A stretch of DNA of 64,000 nt from Ostrinia nubilalis (GCF_963855985.1 NC_087092.1:5270001-5334000); one strand, 5' to 3'. Shown: positions 34,345 through 47,155, counted from the first letter of the stretch. The notes: generated by a model not told the origin, from the sequence alone. Made by a program: numbers and translations.

Positions 34345-34515
34345 GAAAGAAAGAAAATACATTTATTTGGCACACTAGTACAACAAATTAGAATATTAAT
34401 ACGATAAAAAAATTAATTTTAAAATGATGCCAAATAGTAATAATATAATAACAATAATTCAAATTCATTTATTTGCACAGTGTACAATGTCAGATAAAAA
34501 CAGTCAAGTTCAACA
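34345..34515 (-). repeat. Two retroelement tail-like segments
   Basis: GAAAATACATTTATTTGGCA (about 34354) and CAAATTCATTTATTTGCACA (about 34460) are similar starts of segments that both continue with a GTACAA string. On the minus strand they would be 3' ends followed by A-rich tails. I cannot assign a family. Confidence 0.35.
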
Positions 34516-34596
34516 TGTTTCGTCTACAAGACAGGCAAAAATTTCATAGTCAATTAATAGTTTTATCAAATCATGCATTTTACATAATATTATAAA

Positions 34597-34795
34597 CTAG
34601 CTGACCCGGCGAACTTTGTTCCGCCTTAATGGCAATAAATAAGCAGACTTTTTTTTATTTCGAACGGGATAAAAAGTATCCTATGTCCTTCTCCTGGCTC
34701 TAAACTACCTCCCTGACAATTTTCAGCTAAATCGGTTCAGCCGTTCTTGAGTTATAAGTGGAGTAACTAACACGACTTTCTTTTATATATATAGA
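34597..34795 (-). mobile_element. 199-bp non-autonomous Helitron
   Basis: Read on the minus strand it begins TCTATATATATAAAAGAAAG and ends GCCGGGTCAGCTAG, inserted between A and T. TC at the 5' end, CTAG at the 3' end and an A^T target are the Helitron hallmarks. The body includes a CCGATTTAGCTGAAAATTG-type string that I know from many lepidopteran genomes. There is no Rep/helicase coding, so it was mobilised in trans. Confidence 0.85.
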
Positions 34796-37700
34796 TAATC
34801 CGTTTTTATTAGGCCATTTCATAATTCATAGTCAATAATAATAATAAATTTATAATTACGGCATGTGAAATCCATAACTTATCTTAATAAAAGTGCTTAG
34901 CCATAATTAATTGTAACCAGCTTATTTTAGCTTAATGTTTTTTGGAAAAAAATGCTAACGGTCCTAATTATATTTATGTGTTTTGCATTAGCATAATTAT
35001 AAAAATAAATAATACATGCGACTATTAGGTAATTGTTTTAATTTTAAGTAAGTATCAATATGAAATTTGAAATTTTCAAAACCACACTGAAAAGCCACAC
35101 TTATGTTTTCTATTACCATAAGGTCCTACAAATATGTAACTATAGAAATAATACGGGATTTTTGTTATCATTTACCGAAAATGCATTTTTCGAATCTAAC
35201 CCTAAAATGTCCTCAAAAAACAACCGAAACATCTAACTCCGAAGTCCCAGCAAACACTCGCAGCTAATCAGCGAGTCACGTGCTCTCTCCATATACTTAA
35301 TTAATTAAAAGTGTCCTCGAGTCAGCTGTTTACCTGGGACGCGGGATGCTAACGAACCGATGTAATGCGCTTGCTTCGTTGTATAGGTACTTACTTATTA
35401 GTTTTAGAGAGGTCATTGATAACTAAGAGTAAGTGTATCTAGATCTGGCTTTGGTTTATCAGCATCATTGTAATATTTCTAGGCGTCTCTAGAAACTTTA
35501 AAACTTTCACGCCCTTTAAAAGCAAGACGATGAAAAATCTGAAAATAAATAGTGCCAGAATACAGGCCTTAAATTAACTTTATTTTTAACTTAAGGACCA
35601 TGTTATACCTATAGCAGATTATTTTTGAATTACATTTATTGTTTTTACTTGACATATTTTTAACCCTATTTGTTTTAAAAAGGCTATTTTGTACCAATCT
35701 CTTGCAAGTTTCTATATTGTTAAAAACAAATTTCCCTCCCAAAATTCGTCCCAAATATGATTGAATTAAAACGGGCCAGTGAGTAGGATTAGGGAATTGC
35801 ATTAACGATCCTTATTAGCCGCTTTAATGCGTTGGTGTTAAGTAAATTTGTCTGTAATCGCGGTAAGCCTTTTTCCCGGGCTTCGGAAAAAATGCGCACG
35901 GATTCATTGGCTTGTTACCGGGCTTAAAAAAGGAATGGCTCAGACGGGACGGAATGCGCCCGTCGGCATTTGAGGGTTAGGGGCGCGTCAGTGACGTTCA
36001 TTTTTGTAATCGTTGTGATTTTTCCCCGATTAGATTTATACCTTTGATTGTGGATTAAATTTGCGCTGATTTTGAGGACAGGGGTTGAGGACTGCAAGTT
36101 ATACGGGTATCGTTGGTTTACTGCTTTTAATGCCTAATTTTTGAACTGGACTGCAGGTGGGCTGATTTTGATGCCTAATTTTTGAAAGTTAATGTTGACA
36201 AAGTGAGTAAGTAGATGACTTTATGTATGTACGAGTAATTGTTATTATTATTTGATTATTCTTACTACGTCTAACAAGAAACAACTATAATAACATAGTT
36301 GATGATGGATTGTTTTATTATTGTACAATCCTTTTCTGTTACGTTTATTAAATACTCTAGTCTACACATAATAATCCGACTTTAATGTCTGCGAGTCCAG
36401 ACAGCATTAGAACTTTCACATACACGTCAGATCTTAAAACATCTCCAATAACCAACCGTTTATGCGGTCTTAATAGTCAGCTTAAGATAAAATCCACCTA
36501 AATATGACGTAATTAAACTAAAGATCTTTAAAACAAGTATCGTTTTCTCGGCCTTTTCTTACCCTTCCAATGGCCGTCCACAAAGGTAACCAAATACGCC
36601 AGTCTCTTTGATATCTCAGTCAGTAACTCGATTGCTCATCAAGCATTTTAAGCGTCTTCCAGAGGCCCTTGAGACTTGAGAGCCCTTAAATATTCACGGG
36701 GACCTCTCGATCGCATCTTTCAGTTAGAGCAACTTTTCTAAACTGGCCGCCCCTCGATGTTATTAGTTAATTTGAATGCTAGTGCTTTTTGGAATTTAAA
36801 CGTAATTATGTGGGAGTAATGGGTTAGAGTTGGGATGATGAAGTATGAGAGTGTAGATGAATGACTATTTATTTGTGACCGTATCAAGAGACAAATCATG
36901 AATAACGAAGTCTGAAGAATGTGATATGAGTTTAATTACTGACATAGGTACTAATATGCACTTGCATATTTTATAAGTCTCATTGATAGAGTTGCTGTAT
37001 TGCAAGATTGCCTAAGTTGTACGACTTAATTTGAAACGCTAATGTGCTAAAACAATAAATCAGAATCGATCAAGCCACATAAAACTGCCACTTTGCAGAG
37101 ACCTGGAATACCTAAGCCCTAGATAGACGATTGTTAGCCCCATTTATCTAAAAAGTTATTTCCTCAAAAATTCAATTTTGATATCTGTGTCTGATATATC
37201 ATCGAATTAAAAAGTCAGAACGCTCGCCAAAGATTGAAACCACTGGTTCCTGAAATCTTAAAAGTACTTCCTTAATATTGAAATTCAAACCGACAACAGC
37301 CATACAAATTCCTTAAAATTCTGATAAACAATTCAAGAGCATTCAGAGGTCTCGGTTACATGAATATTTTATACGAAATATACCGTGAATTTGCAACTTT
37401 TTTTACTCTTTCGGAATTCATAGTGACGGTGGGGGCTGCCAGGATAAATGAAGTAAATTAATAAAAGGGAGCGGTTAGTTACAATTACATTTTTAAATGT
37501 AAGCAAGCCGGGTGCTTGTTACGCTTTGATTTTTCTTGTGCGACACGCCATTTGTCGGCTTTGCGGGGAAAAAGGGCAAGGTTGTATCTGAAAACTTAAT
37601 CGTTTTGGTTTTTTTTCTGACAGAAATAGGTAGATTGAAATAGTGTTACCTATGTTACGACGTAATATCGACTTGTAACATTGAAGAAAACCCTTGCCAC

Positions 37701-39235
37701 GAAATGTACGTAGGACTATGTACAGAAATTTAACAAGACTGATTGAGTGATGAATACAAAACATTATCAAAGAGACATGAATTGTAAAAATCATGAAAAT
37801 ACAATTAATTTAACCCATAAAAAAGATACATCAACGGGAAACCAAGAACTGGAAATTTTCAGCTACGTCCATCTCCGTGTAACCAGTCATTAAGCTTTGA
37901 TTTCGCCGCCGAGCAAAGGGTTCGAAATAAGAATCGCAACCCCCGAGAAAAATCGGCCCAAGGAGGGGTAAAAAAAGTACCCCGTTGTTTTCTAAAGACG
38001 AGGGTTACCAGGTAGCCAAATGAATTGCAAACAGCATTATTATTTCCTCCAGGAAGTCGTATATATCGCGGGGCGCCTTTATTTTAACGTTGCTTGCTTC
38101 ATTTTTTACCCTTTTTTATTGCCGACAAGCTCGTAATATATTGTAAACACACAGCAAGTGCCGGCTGTAAACAACTATTATAGCTTAATGGGAAACCGGG
38201 GTTTCTTACGGGATTTACTTTATCTCTTAACCGACCGTTTTCATAAAAGGTAAAGATTTATTGTTGAAAATTGTATCTTCTCCCAGTTATGGTTAAAGTT
38301 TTATTTATTTCTTGCCAAAAATTATTTTCCCTCTGAATTTAAATGGTTTTAAAGCAAAAAATTCAGAGTAGATAAAGGTCAGGGTCACATTTTAGTCAAA
38401 AAAGAACCAAAATGGGTCTTTTTGTACCTAGTTATATCTTTAGTTCAAAGATTAAGGGACCATAAAATATTCCTACTCCCAGTTATGTTTAAATATCTTA
38501 GGCAACTCCTGTTTTTTTTGGTACTCTTATAACACTTACCAATTAAGCCGGGTTGTACTAACACTAATTTACAAACATTAAACACGAGTAATTAGCCGTA
38601 ACAAAGATCCGAGATAGGATCGACATTTCTTGGCTGAATAGTTTCGCTCATAAAGCGCGCTATAAAAGGGCGATAACAGCCGATTATGGCCGCTGTAACG
38701 GCTCTCTAATAATGAATTGTCTTTAGTATAATGTCCGATCGTGATTGCCTTAGAGCCTTTGTTCAGGAGTAATCACTAGAAAATCGGTTGTGGATCAAAA
38801 ATTATAGCCGAAACGCTAAGCGGTCGTAAAATCTGTCCGCACGATTTTAGACGAAATTAAACGGAATACTGAAGAGATTTTTGCTGAAGATATATTATTA
38901 TTACGTTGTTTTTATTCAGTATACGAAATATACACAGTTATAGACATTCAAGATTCAATTCGGGGTCACTGAAGGTAGGTAGTAGGCACATGTTACGAAA
39001 ATTATCAAAAAATAAGTGAATAGTTTTCGAATTCTTTCAAATTATATACCTAAATCATTAGGTAAAGGCTACAATTTTGTTTTATGGGAAACTTTGACGC
39101 AAAAATAAGGTCTTCAAAAGTAATTTTCTTATTTATGGTGACGTGTTCCACTTGGGAACCTTAAAAAACTCTAACTAGTAGACCACCGATGCATGTTTAC
39201 TGCTTCATACCAAAACAACGCAGTTTTGTGTGCGT
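34796..39235. other. Non-coding stretch with many candidate regulatory blocks
   Basis: No gene supported. Less AT-rich, complex blocks lie at about 35220-35380, 35790-36080, 36390-36760, 37390-37600, 37850-38260 and 38560-38880. A TATA-like CTATAAAAGGGCG is at 38660-38672, without an evident initiator or first exon. TTTATTG-type sites occur at about 38112 and 38256. A direct repeat TGCCTAATTTTTGAA lies at about 36130 and 36171. The 91-codon minus frame at 37519-37794 shows no domain. Confidence 0.35.
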
Positions 39236-40911
39236 AGAGCAAGAGACTTGGCCAATAAACGTAGATTATTGGGAGTTATGATGCGATCACGGTAATGTGA
39301 GTCGACAATAGGCCGCCCCGGCGTGCAGCGCGGATGCTAGTATGGAGGCGGTATCTATTTATAATAAGACGTCCTGCACTATATTGATCAGAGCAGCCTC
39401 GCACTATATTTAGCATCTACTCGTATCTATAAGAACAAGAGACTTGGCCAATAAACGTAGATTATCGGGAGTTATGATGCGATCACGGTAATGCGAGTCG
39501 ACAATAGGCCGCCCCGCCGTGCAGCGATTATGCTAGTATGGAGGCGGTATCGATTTAAAATAGGACGTCCTGCACTATATTGATCAGAGCAGACTCGCAC
39601 TATATTTAGCATCTACTCGTATCTATAAGAACAAGAGACTTGGCCAATAAATGTAGATTATCGGGAGTTATGATGCGATCACGGTAATGCGAATCGACAA
39701 TAGGCCGCCCCGCTGTGCAGCGCTTATATCCTAGTATGGAGGCGGTATCTATTTAAAAGTAGGAGATTCTGCACTATATTGATCAGATCAGACTCGCACT
39801 ATATTTAGCATCTACTCGTATCTATAAGAACAAGAGACTTTGCCAATAAACGTAGATTATCGGGAGTTATGATGCGATCACGGTAATGCGAGTCGACAAT
39901 AGGCCGCCCCGCCGTTCAGCGATTATGCTAGTATGGAGGCAGTATCGATTTAAAAATAGGACTTCCTGCACTATGTTGATCAAAGCAGACTCGCACTATA
40001 TTTAGCATCTACTCGTATCTGTAAGAACAAGAGACTTTGCCAATAAACGTAGATTATCGGGAGTTATGATGCGATCACGGTAATGCGAGTCGACAATAGG
40101 CCGCCCCGCCGTGCAGCGCGGATGCTAGTATGGAGGCGGCATCGATTTAAAAATAGGACGTCCTGCACTATATTGATCAGAGCAGACTCGCACTATATTT
40201 AGCATCTACTCGTATCTATAAGAACAAGAGACTTTGCCAATAAACGTAGATTATCGGGAGTTATGATGTGATCACGGTAATGTGAGTCAACAATAGGCCG
40301 CCCCGCCGTGCAGCGATTATGCTAGTATGGAGGCGGTATCTATTTATAATAGGACGTCCTGCACTATATTGATCAGATCAGCCTCGCACTATATTTAGCA
40401 TCTACTCGTGTCTATAAGAACAAGAGACTTTGCCAATAAACGTAGATTATCGGGAGTTATGATGCGATCACGATAATGCGAGTCGACAATAGGCCGCCCC
40501 GCCGTGCAGCGCGGATGCTAGTGTGGAGGCGGTATCGATTTAAAAATAGGACTTCCTGCACTATGTTGATCAAAGCAGACTCGCACTATATTTAGCATCT
40601 ACTCGTATCTGTAAGAACAAGAGACTTTGCCAATAAACGTAGATTATCGGGAGTTATGATGCGATCACGATAATGCGAGTCGACAATAGGCCGCCCCGCC
40701 GTTCAGCGATTATGCTAGTATGGAGGCAGTATCGATTTAAAAATAGGACTTCCTGCACTATGTTGATCAAAGCAGACTCGCACTATATTTAGCATCTACT
40801 CGTATCTGTAAGAACAAGAGACTTTGCCAATAAACGTAGATTATCGGGAGTTATGATGCGATCACGATAATGCGAGTCGACAATAGGCCGCCCCGCCGTG
40901 CAGCGCTTATA
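39236..40911. repeat. Satellite array B, about 197-bp unit
   Basis: Nine head-to-tail starts of AAGAGACTTKGCCAATAAAC occur at about 39241, 39437, 39633, 39832, 40029, 40226, 40422, 40619 and 40816, spaced 196-199 bp. Each unit contains GGGAGTTATGATG, CGATCACGGTAATG, AATAGGCCGCCCCGCCG, CCTGCACTATATTGATC and TTTAGCATCTACTCG. Units are very similar. The ninth is interrupted at 40911 by the foldback element and resumes at 41969. Units 4, 7 and 8 share a variant (CTATGTTGATCAAAG and CGTATCTGTAAG), which points to unequal exchange or conversion in the array. Confidence 0.96.
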
Positions 40912-41964
40912 CAGTGTGAGTCACGTTAAAGTGTACATATGAAAATAGATGAAACTAGACCTATTTTTATCGACAAAAAAGAGGTCAAAAAATTTTTGAG
41001 ATTTTTTTTTAATTTTTTATAGATTTTTTTTTCTTCCAATTACTTGTTGTAAAGAAAACGTAATAACTTTTAAACTAAGCGGTATATCCTGATAAAATAA
41101 AAACAGTAATAATGCTAAATAACAGGCAATACTAAAAAAATACATAAAATACACAAAAAAGGCCAACAAATAATAAAAAATGATACTTTTTGAAAAAAAT
41201 CTGCTTAAAAATTCGTGTTTTTTTGGTTATTTGATAAATTTCTCAAAAAAATGCCCCTATAACCGGTAGTTGTTATTACTTTGTATTATTTTATTTAAAA
41301 TTGTCTCTACCTGTAGCGGAGAATAATGTTGTGGCGGGCCTTTGTTCAAACGATCATAGCAAATGTTGTGATAGGGATAGAGACATGCGATTTTTGGTTT
41401 TACAAAGATAATACGATAGAGAACAATAAAAAGTAATAAAAACTACCGGTTATAGGGGCATTTTTTGGAGAAATTTATCAAATAACCAAAAAAAACACGA
41501 ATTTTTAAGCAGATTTTTTTCAAAAAGTATCATTTTTTATTATTTGTTGGCCTTTTTTGTGTATTTTATGTATTTTTTTAGTCATCATCATCATCATTTC
41601 AGCCACAGGACGTCCACTGCTGGACATAGGCCTCCCCCAATGCTTTCCATGTTGATCGATTGGTAGCGGCCTGCGTCCAGCGCTTCCCTGCTACCTTTAC
41701 GATGTCGTCGGTCCACCTTGTAGGTGGACGTCCCATTTTTTTAGTATCGCCTGTTATTTAGCATTATTACTGTTTTTATTTTATCAGGATCTACAGCTTA
41801 GTTTAAAAGTTATTACGTTTTCTTTACAATAAGTAATTGGAAGAAAAAAAATTCTATAAAAAATTAAAAAAAAATCTCAAAAAATTTTTGACCTCTTTTT
41901 TGTCGATAAAAACAGGTCTAGTTTCATCTATTTTCATATGTACACTTTAACGTGACTCACACTG
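40912..41964. mobile_element. 1,053-bp foldback transposon with TATA duplication
   Basis: Termini CAGTGTGAGTCACGTTAAAG start arms of about 380 bp (40912-41290 against 41412-41964 once the inserted LINE is removed) that pair nearly completely, around a spacer of about 120 bp. TATA flanks both ends (40908-40911, 41965-41968), and the satellite unit at 39720 shows a matching uninterrupted site, CGCTTATATC. The duplication may be TA or TATA; a CAGTG terminus with TA fits the Tc1/mariner group. There is no transposase frame. Confidence 0.92.
41583..41734 (-). mobile_element. RTE-like LINE 3' end nested in the foldback element
   Basis: An 11-bp duplication, ATTTTTTTAGT, lies at 41572-41582 and 41735-41745. 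The opposite arm of the foldback element carries this site once, uninterrupted (about 41130-41140), giving the empty site. On the minus strand an open frame of about 44 codons (it contains GRPPTRWTDDIVKVAG and later GEAYVQQWTS) ends in TGA, followed by AATGATGATGATGATGAC. This is the C-terminus and tail of the same LINE family as at 28394 and 58860. Its intact frame suggests a fairly young insertion. Confidence 0.95.
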
Positions 41965-41968
41965 TATA

Positions 41969-42065
41969 TGCTAGTATGGAGGCAGTATCGGTTTAAAAAT
42001 AGGACGTCCTGCATTGTATTGATCAGGGTAGACTTGGTCTATGTTTAGAACTCTATCGATCAGAG
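41969..42065. repeat. Satellite B, interrupted and decaying last unit
   Basis: After the foldback element the ninth unit continues with TGCTAGTATGGAGGCAGTAT and GGACGTCCTGCATTGTATTG, then diverges (GGTAGACTTGGTCTATG) and fades by about 42065. The higher divergence at the array edge is typical. Confidence 0.85.
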
Positions 42066-44365
42066 CGGCAGCTTTTATTTAGAAGCTAAACTAAGTTCTA
42101 GTATAAATCCATAAAAAAATTTGTACAGCGTTAGATTACAATTGATTGAGTAACCTAACTAATTTCAAATCAACGTATAAGGCGAGCCGTTATTTAAAAA
42201 CAGTATTTTTTTTAATAATTAATAGACTTATAAAAAATGTTATTGTTTACTTCTTGGTTTGTAGTTGTAATGTTCAAAGATGATTTTGTCGTAGGTAAAT
42301 AAGCTGTAAGTTGTAGGTAGTCAGAATTCCTAGAATACTCCTACGATCCAAATGGATCAGTAACCATAGTTCAAATAACCTAAATATTTGATAAATTGAA
42401 TCAGAATCTGTCTCCACACTAACCAACTGCCTCCAGGCATCAGTCAGAGCGAGAGACAAAAAGAGCCTGGTTCACATTATGAAGTCAATTTGTCATCGCA
42501 GAACCGAATAATTGCTCCGGAATGCTTTGATCGCGTTACCTCTAGCGTGCTCTTTATTGCATGGATTTGGTATGTCACAACCTATAGAACACAAGTAATG
42601 TGGAATGTTCATATTCAGTCGTTTTGAATGGTTTAGCTGCATGTTTGAAATTTGATAGCTTAAATTGACTCTAATGACGTTTAATTATTTCGAAAGTAGA
42701 GCTTTCTGATTGGATAGTAGATTACATTTTGTTTGCAAAACTTAAATGTCCTTAATTACACAATTGGTCGTGTTTTTGCTTTGTCGAAAGACCTAAACCT
42801 TTTGATGATGAATATAGCTCAGCTGATAAAGTTTTTCATAAAAGAGTTTCTTGGTTTTCACTACCAGTTTTCGTCTCGAGGTCGTCGGTCCATCAAGCTG
42901 GGTGGCATGATATTACGCTCGACTCAAAAACGTATTCATCTACTAACTTAATCATTTGTTGTTCATCATGACATACGAGTATATCTTCAAATGGATTAAC
43001 ACATTCTGCGTTTTGCGATTTGTCTGAAAACTTATTTTATCATGTCAAACAAAATTACCATGAAACTCAGGACAGTTTTTTCTGGCCCAAAAATACTTTT
43101 GCTCACTCACAGAACTCGTGACATCGGCCATGTCACTAAGTAAACACATCGACAATGAGCAAATGTATACTTTCCCCGATCTCCCCTCGCCGCGGCAATA
43201 AATCGCATAAATAAATTACCTTCCGTCAATATACCATGATCTTGTTTGTGAGCCTCCTGATGCGGTGTTGATAAAAGTTGCTAATCAAATAATGGAAAAA
43301 TCTGGCGTAGTGAGATGCTATATCTACCTACTACAATTCCTTAATATGATAAAGTTCACTGGTTTCACCAACTTAAAATAATAAAAAATAGATAGCAATT
43401 TCTTCATCCGTTTGGCAGCTAAAGATGCCAGACAAACTCGTAAGTACACACGTATAAAAATGAATGGGCCGTTGAAAATCCTACTTTGATTTTTAGATAG
43501 ATAGAACACAGTTTATTGTACGTCACACAAGACAAGAAATATGAACAGAAGATACGACACAATTTAGACGGTTTTATCGTTCTAAATCGATCTTTTCCAG
43601 ACAACCTAGAGGATGGACATTTGTTGTTCTAAATAATAACAAAATATCAAAATATTCATAAATTTCTATTATCTGAACTACGAGTATTTTTCGATAAAAA
43701 TCTCTGCACGTCCACAAACTGACCCCGCGCGATACCATCACCGCAATCCGAACCGAAAATGCCCCAAAAATCCGGGACGAAGGGGCATAAAGATATCGTC
43801 GGACGCAAACAAAACGATATGTTGACCGTGGCGTCGTAAAAAACACGTTAACATCCATTCACATTTATGCCCCCTATTTGCTGGGACCACTGGGCACAAA
43901 GTAACTGATTGCCTGCAACAAAGTGGGTTGTTTGCTCGGACCTTTAGGAAAAAACGTTGATGATGAATTATTTAATGATGGACTGTTTGGATTGTGGTCA
44001 TTTGGAAAATAGAGCCGTAATTTCAATTTTTCAAAGAGTCTATCAGCGTGGTTACACTGAGCGTTTCGTCTTCTTTTTGGCGCCAGTATAGCCAGATCAA
44101 CACTGGAACTGTCGATAGGAACCGCATAGATGTAGCATATTTGGAAAGAAGAAAGAACATTATTAATTTTGAATACCACAGCATTTTATTCTGCCAGTTT
44201 ATCTATAGCAGAACGACGTGGATAAATTTTAAACAAATCGTCATTCATCATTGTCTTTTTCCTTAGAGACATTCCATAAGACAACGTTGATTAAAAAGTG
44301 AAATTACGCTGGGCTCTTTTACATAGTTCCGCATCTAAATCTGAATTTATAAGTGTAAGATTATA
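42066..44365. other. Non-coding stretch
   Basis: No gene supported. A block at about 43080-43270 includes CGGCAATAAATCGCATAAAT and may be regulatory; another spans about 43690-43870. Frames of 72-101 codons (42733-42951 plus, 43574-43858 minus, 43874-44179 minus) have no recognised domain. A weak retroelement-like tail with AGATAGATAG lies near 43493. Confidence 0.35.
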
Positions 44366-44367
44366 AT

Positions 44368-44430
44368 AGTTTGGGGCTAGCGGCGCAGTGTAAAATGTTC
44401 AAGGATATTTATTTATTTTTTTATTTATTA
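44368..44430 (+). mobile_element. Retroelement 3' end, TTTGGGGCTAG type, copy 1
   Basis: AGTTTGGGGCTAGCGGCGCA followed by GTGTAAAATGTTCAAGGATA and a TTTATTTATT-rich tail. The same string occurs at 54252-54308 with a different tail, so this is a dispersed 3' end. From its form it is a LINE remnant; I cannot name the clade. Confidence 0.6.
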
Positions 44431-46690
44431 TTCTTTCAAAGTTCTCAGTAATATTACAGCCTCTTGGAAATTCCTTCATACATCATCATACTCGTAGATA
44501 AGAAAAATCAGCCCCAATATTTTCCAGCAACTGCACCGTCCCCAAAGGCTGGCTGGCTCCAAGGTGCTCAAAACAAAAGTTTGTTAGCGAACTCGGGGGC
44601 CGAGGGTCCCTCTGACCTATTTTCCTAAGATGATCCTGCAGAACGACGTATTATGGGAGTGTTTGTTTTAAATCCGAGGTACCCGAGGGAAGTATGTTCG
44701 ATGAATCTACTGTGCTGATCTGTTTGTAGCTATGGAAAACATATTTTTCATTCAAAGCTTCCAACATATAATTCAAAACATTCGGTGTAATTTCAAAGTC
44801 ATAAGTCCATGTCGATTGTTATCGTATAACCTTGACTATTTTTGTATAGTCTGCGAAGTAAATCGGTTTCGGGCTCATCACAATGGAAAATAATAATTAT
44901 AATATCACATTATTGACCCCCAGTAGGTTTTAAAACTGTAATAAATGTAGCTGGTGATGTAGTCTGGACATGAACCACCAAGCTGCAGCTAACTACCTAT
45001 CTAGCTATCTAGGCAGCTACATTATAACTACAAAAACTACATAACGTAATACGTATTTTACCGAGTTCCGAAAAATAGGAATTTACTACCTGGAAAATTA
45101 TAAACTAAACTGCTTTGCCATCGCCATTAAATGCTGTATTAAATTTTAGACCAACAGGATTAATTAGAATTCGCTGACATCTTGACAATCACATTAAAGA
45201 GATCAAGGAGGCCAAAGCGTCCTTCGATATTTATTCCCGCTCTATAATTCGTTTTCCGACCCTGTTTCATGTTGATTACATTTCGCTTTTGAGTAGTGAT
45301 GTGCCGTGTATTGAAAACCTGGGAAGGTAGAGTTTGAAACTGTACCAAAATACGGACAGTAATACTTACTGTCCTTATTCAAGGACAATGTATTTATTAC
45401 CCATTGTAACATCGCACTTTTCTCAAATGCAGTTGTATGGACATAAAAAATTACATAACTGAAGTTGAAGTGTTTTACTAACTTATTTACACTATTGCGT
45501 AAACAAATTTTTATACCCAAGATAATATGATCACGTCCAGTCGTTAACATCAAACGAGTATCTGATATTTTAATAGTTAAAAAAAATATAAACTTTAACA
45601 TAATCAGTAAGTCATTTATTAAACAACATAACCTTAAATTGGTATACAGTAGAAGTCGTTTCGACTCCTATCTGAATAAAACAAGGCACATCACTACGTT
45701 GAACTTTGAGATGGAAATAACTCGTTACTTCTATTAAGTAATTAGTCAGCATTAAGCGATGTTTAAGTAATGAAGCGTAATTATAAGACAGGACACGTCT
45801 AAGAAGTCAAATAATTAAATCAATCATCCCCAGCAGTGTATAATCTTTTCTTGAATTAAATGGTTTTTGAATTAAGTCACTCTTTGGAACTTGACAGCCT
45901 TTTAGTAAATAATTTGTAACCTCTAGGAACTGAGATAGCACTGTAAATCCCTTAATAATTATATCTTCACTTTTTTTAACTAGGGGATGCTTTAAGCCTA
46001 TTTTTATTATAGTTATCCCTCGCTAATAGAGTTTGGTTATTTCACACATCAATAGTCTGAATAACATTAAAGTTTATATGACTATATTTTGAGAATAACA
46101 TTATTATATTTTTTTGGAAAGTAAATCAATGTTGTGATTACTCTAAGTAGTTTGCGAGCTACATTATTGTCCTTGTCATCTTTACAAAATAGCTGTAGCT
46201 GTTAGCTGGTCAAAACAAAATTGTGTATTGGAAATTTCTTCGTAAGACATCGGCTACTAAAACACATGATTTACTAATAAAACGAATACCGAAAGAACAC
46301 AAAGAATTTCAAAAGAGAAACTTAAAAAGACAATGTAACTCCATCACGGCTGCCCACAACACAATACTCTTTATAACAAAGTAGATAAGAGCGACTGTTG
46401 CAGTTACTCTTTGGTGGTCTGTAAAAGATAGACATTTTCTTCAAGAAATTCAGGCTGCGATATAAATTATGTAAACGTGCCGCAGTAACCATAAAAAATC
46501 AGTACTCTTCCTTGGAGACGCCGGAATGTATTGAGACAGGAACTGGACGCCCATAAATTTATCATTTTCCACTGCATAAAGCATAAATTCGAATCATTGG
46601 TCCTTCCTATAGGGAAAGGAAAGTTTTGTTGTTGAGTGGATTGTGTTATGGAACTTCAAATTGTTAACAAATCTCCTAAACAATACCAAA
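44431..46690. other. Non-coding stretch
   Basis: A less AT-rich patch at about 44560-44700 is the only block of interest. A 119-codon minus frame (45242-45601) in AT-rich DNA has no recognised domain. No further features. Confidence 0.35.
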
Positions 46691-46697
46691 CTAAAAA

Positions 46698-47155
46698 AAT
46701 AAACTTTTTTAAAAACAAGCTTTTATTCTGAATTTCGAAAGCTTGGATCGCGCATGGAATTTATTACTCTTTTTCTCTGTTTGCGCTACAAGCTTTCGAA
46801 ATTCAGAATAAAAGCTTGTTTTTAAAAAAGTTTATTTTTATTATAATTTTATTTTACACTTTTTAGTTATATCTTAATCTCAGGACCCTGGACATTATCT
46901 AACACTAAAGTGCTCGAAAAGACAAATCCAACGAACCCAAACTCGATGAGTTTCCGCCGTTTTGTTTAGGAGTTCCTATGGCCACCTCCCGACTCCATCA
47001 TCAGACCAGCTCAATGGTACCATAATATTGCATTGTCATCGTACTTACATAAGTATACCAAATTTCAGCTCAATCGGTTGAGGAGAACTGGTCTTAAATT
47101 CAGTTGCAAGATTTGTCCCACACATACTAACAAGTGAAGTCAATATAAAGCTTGT
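46698..47155. mobile_element. Element beginning with a perfect 48-bp-arm palindrome
   Basis: Arms at 46698-46745 and 46789-46836 are exact reverse complements (outer end AATAAACTTTTTTAAAAACA, inner end CGAAAGCTTG) around 43 bp. They are followed by sequence containing CAAATTTCAGCTCAATCGG and TCTTAAATTCAGTTGCAAG, which I recall from a widespread lepidopteran repeat. The segment ends near AAAGCTTGTAATAATAATAA, echoing the AAGCTTGT of the palindrome. It is probably an element whose 5' end was inverted and duplicated. The outer limits are approximate. Confidence 0.65.

Noticed and set aside
38655..38700. TATA-box promoter at CTATAAAAGGGCG
   Set aside because: No initiator-like sequence at the expected distance and no downstream open exon. 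Kept only as a remark in the region entry.
39236..40911. Regular repeats considered as a CRISPR-like array
   Set aside because: Units are about 197 bp, similar along their full length and lack unique spacers. This is satellite DNA in a eukaryotic genome.
42810..42885. A-box-like TAGCTCAGCTGAT suggesting a tRNA or SINE head
   Set aside because: There is no convincing B-box at the expected distance and no cloverleaf fold.
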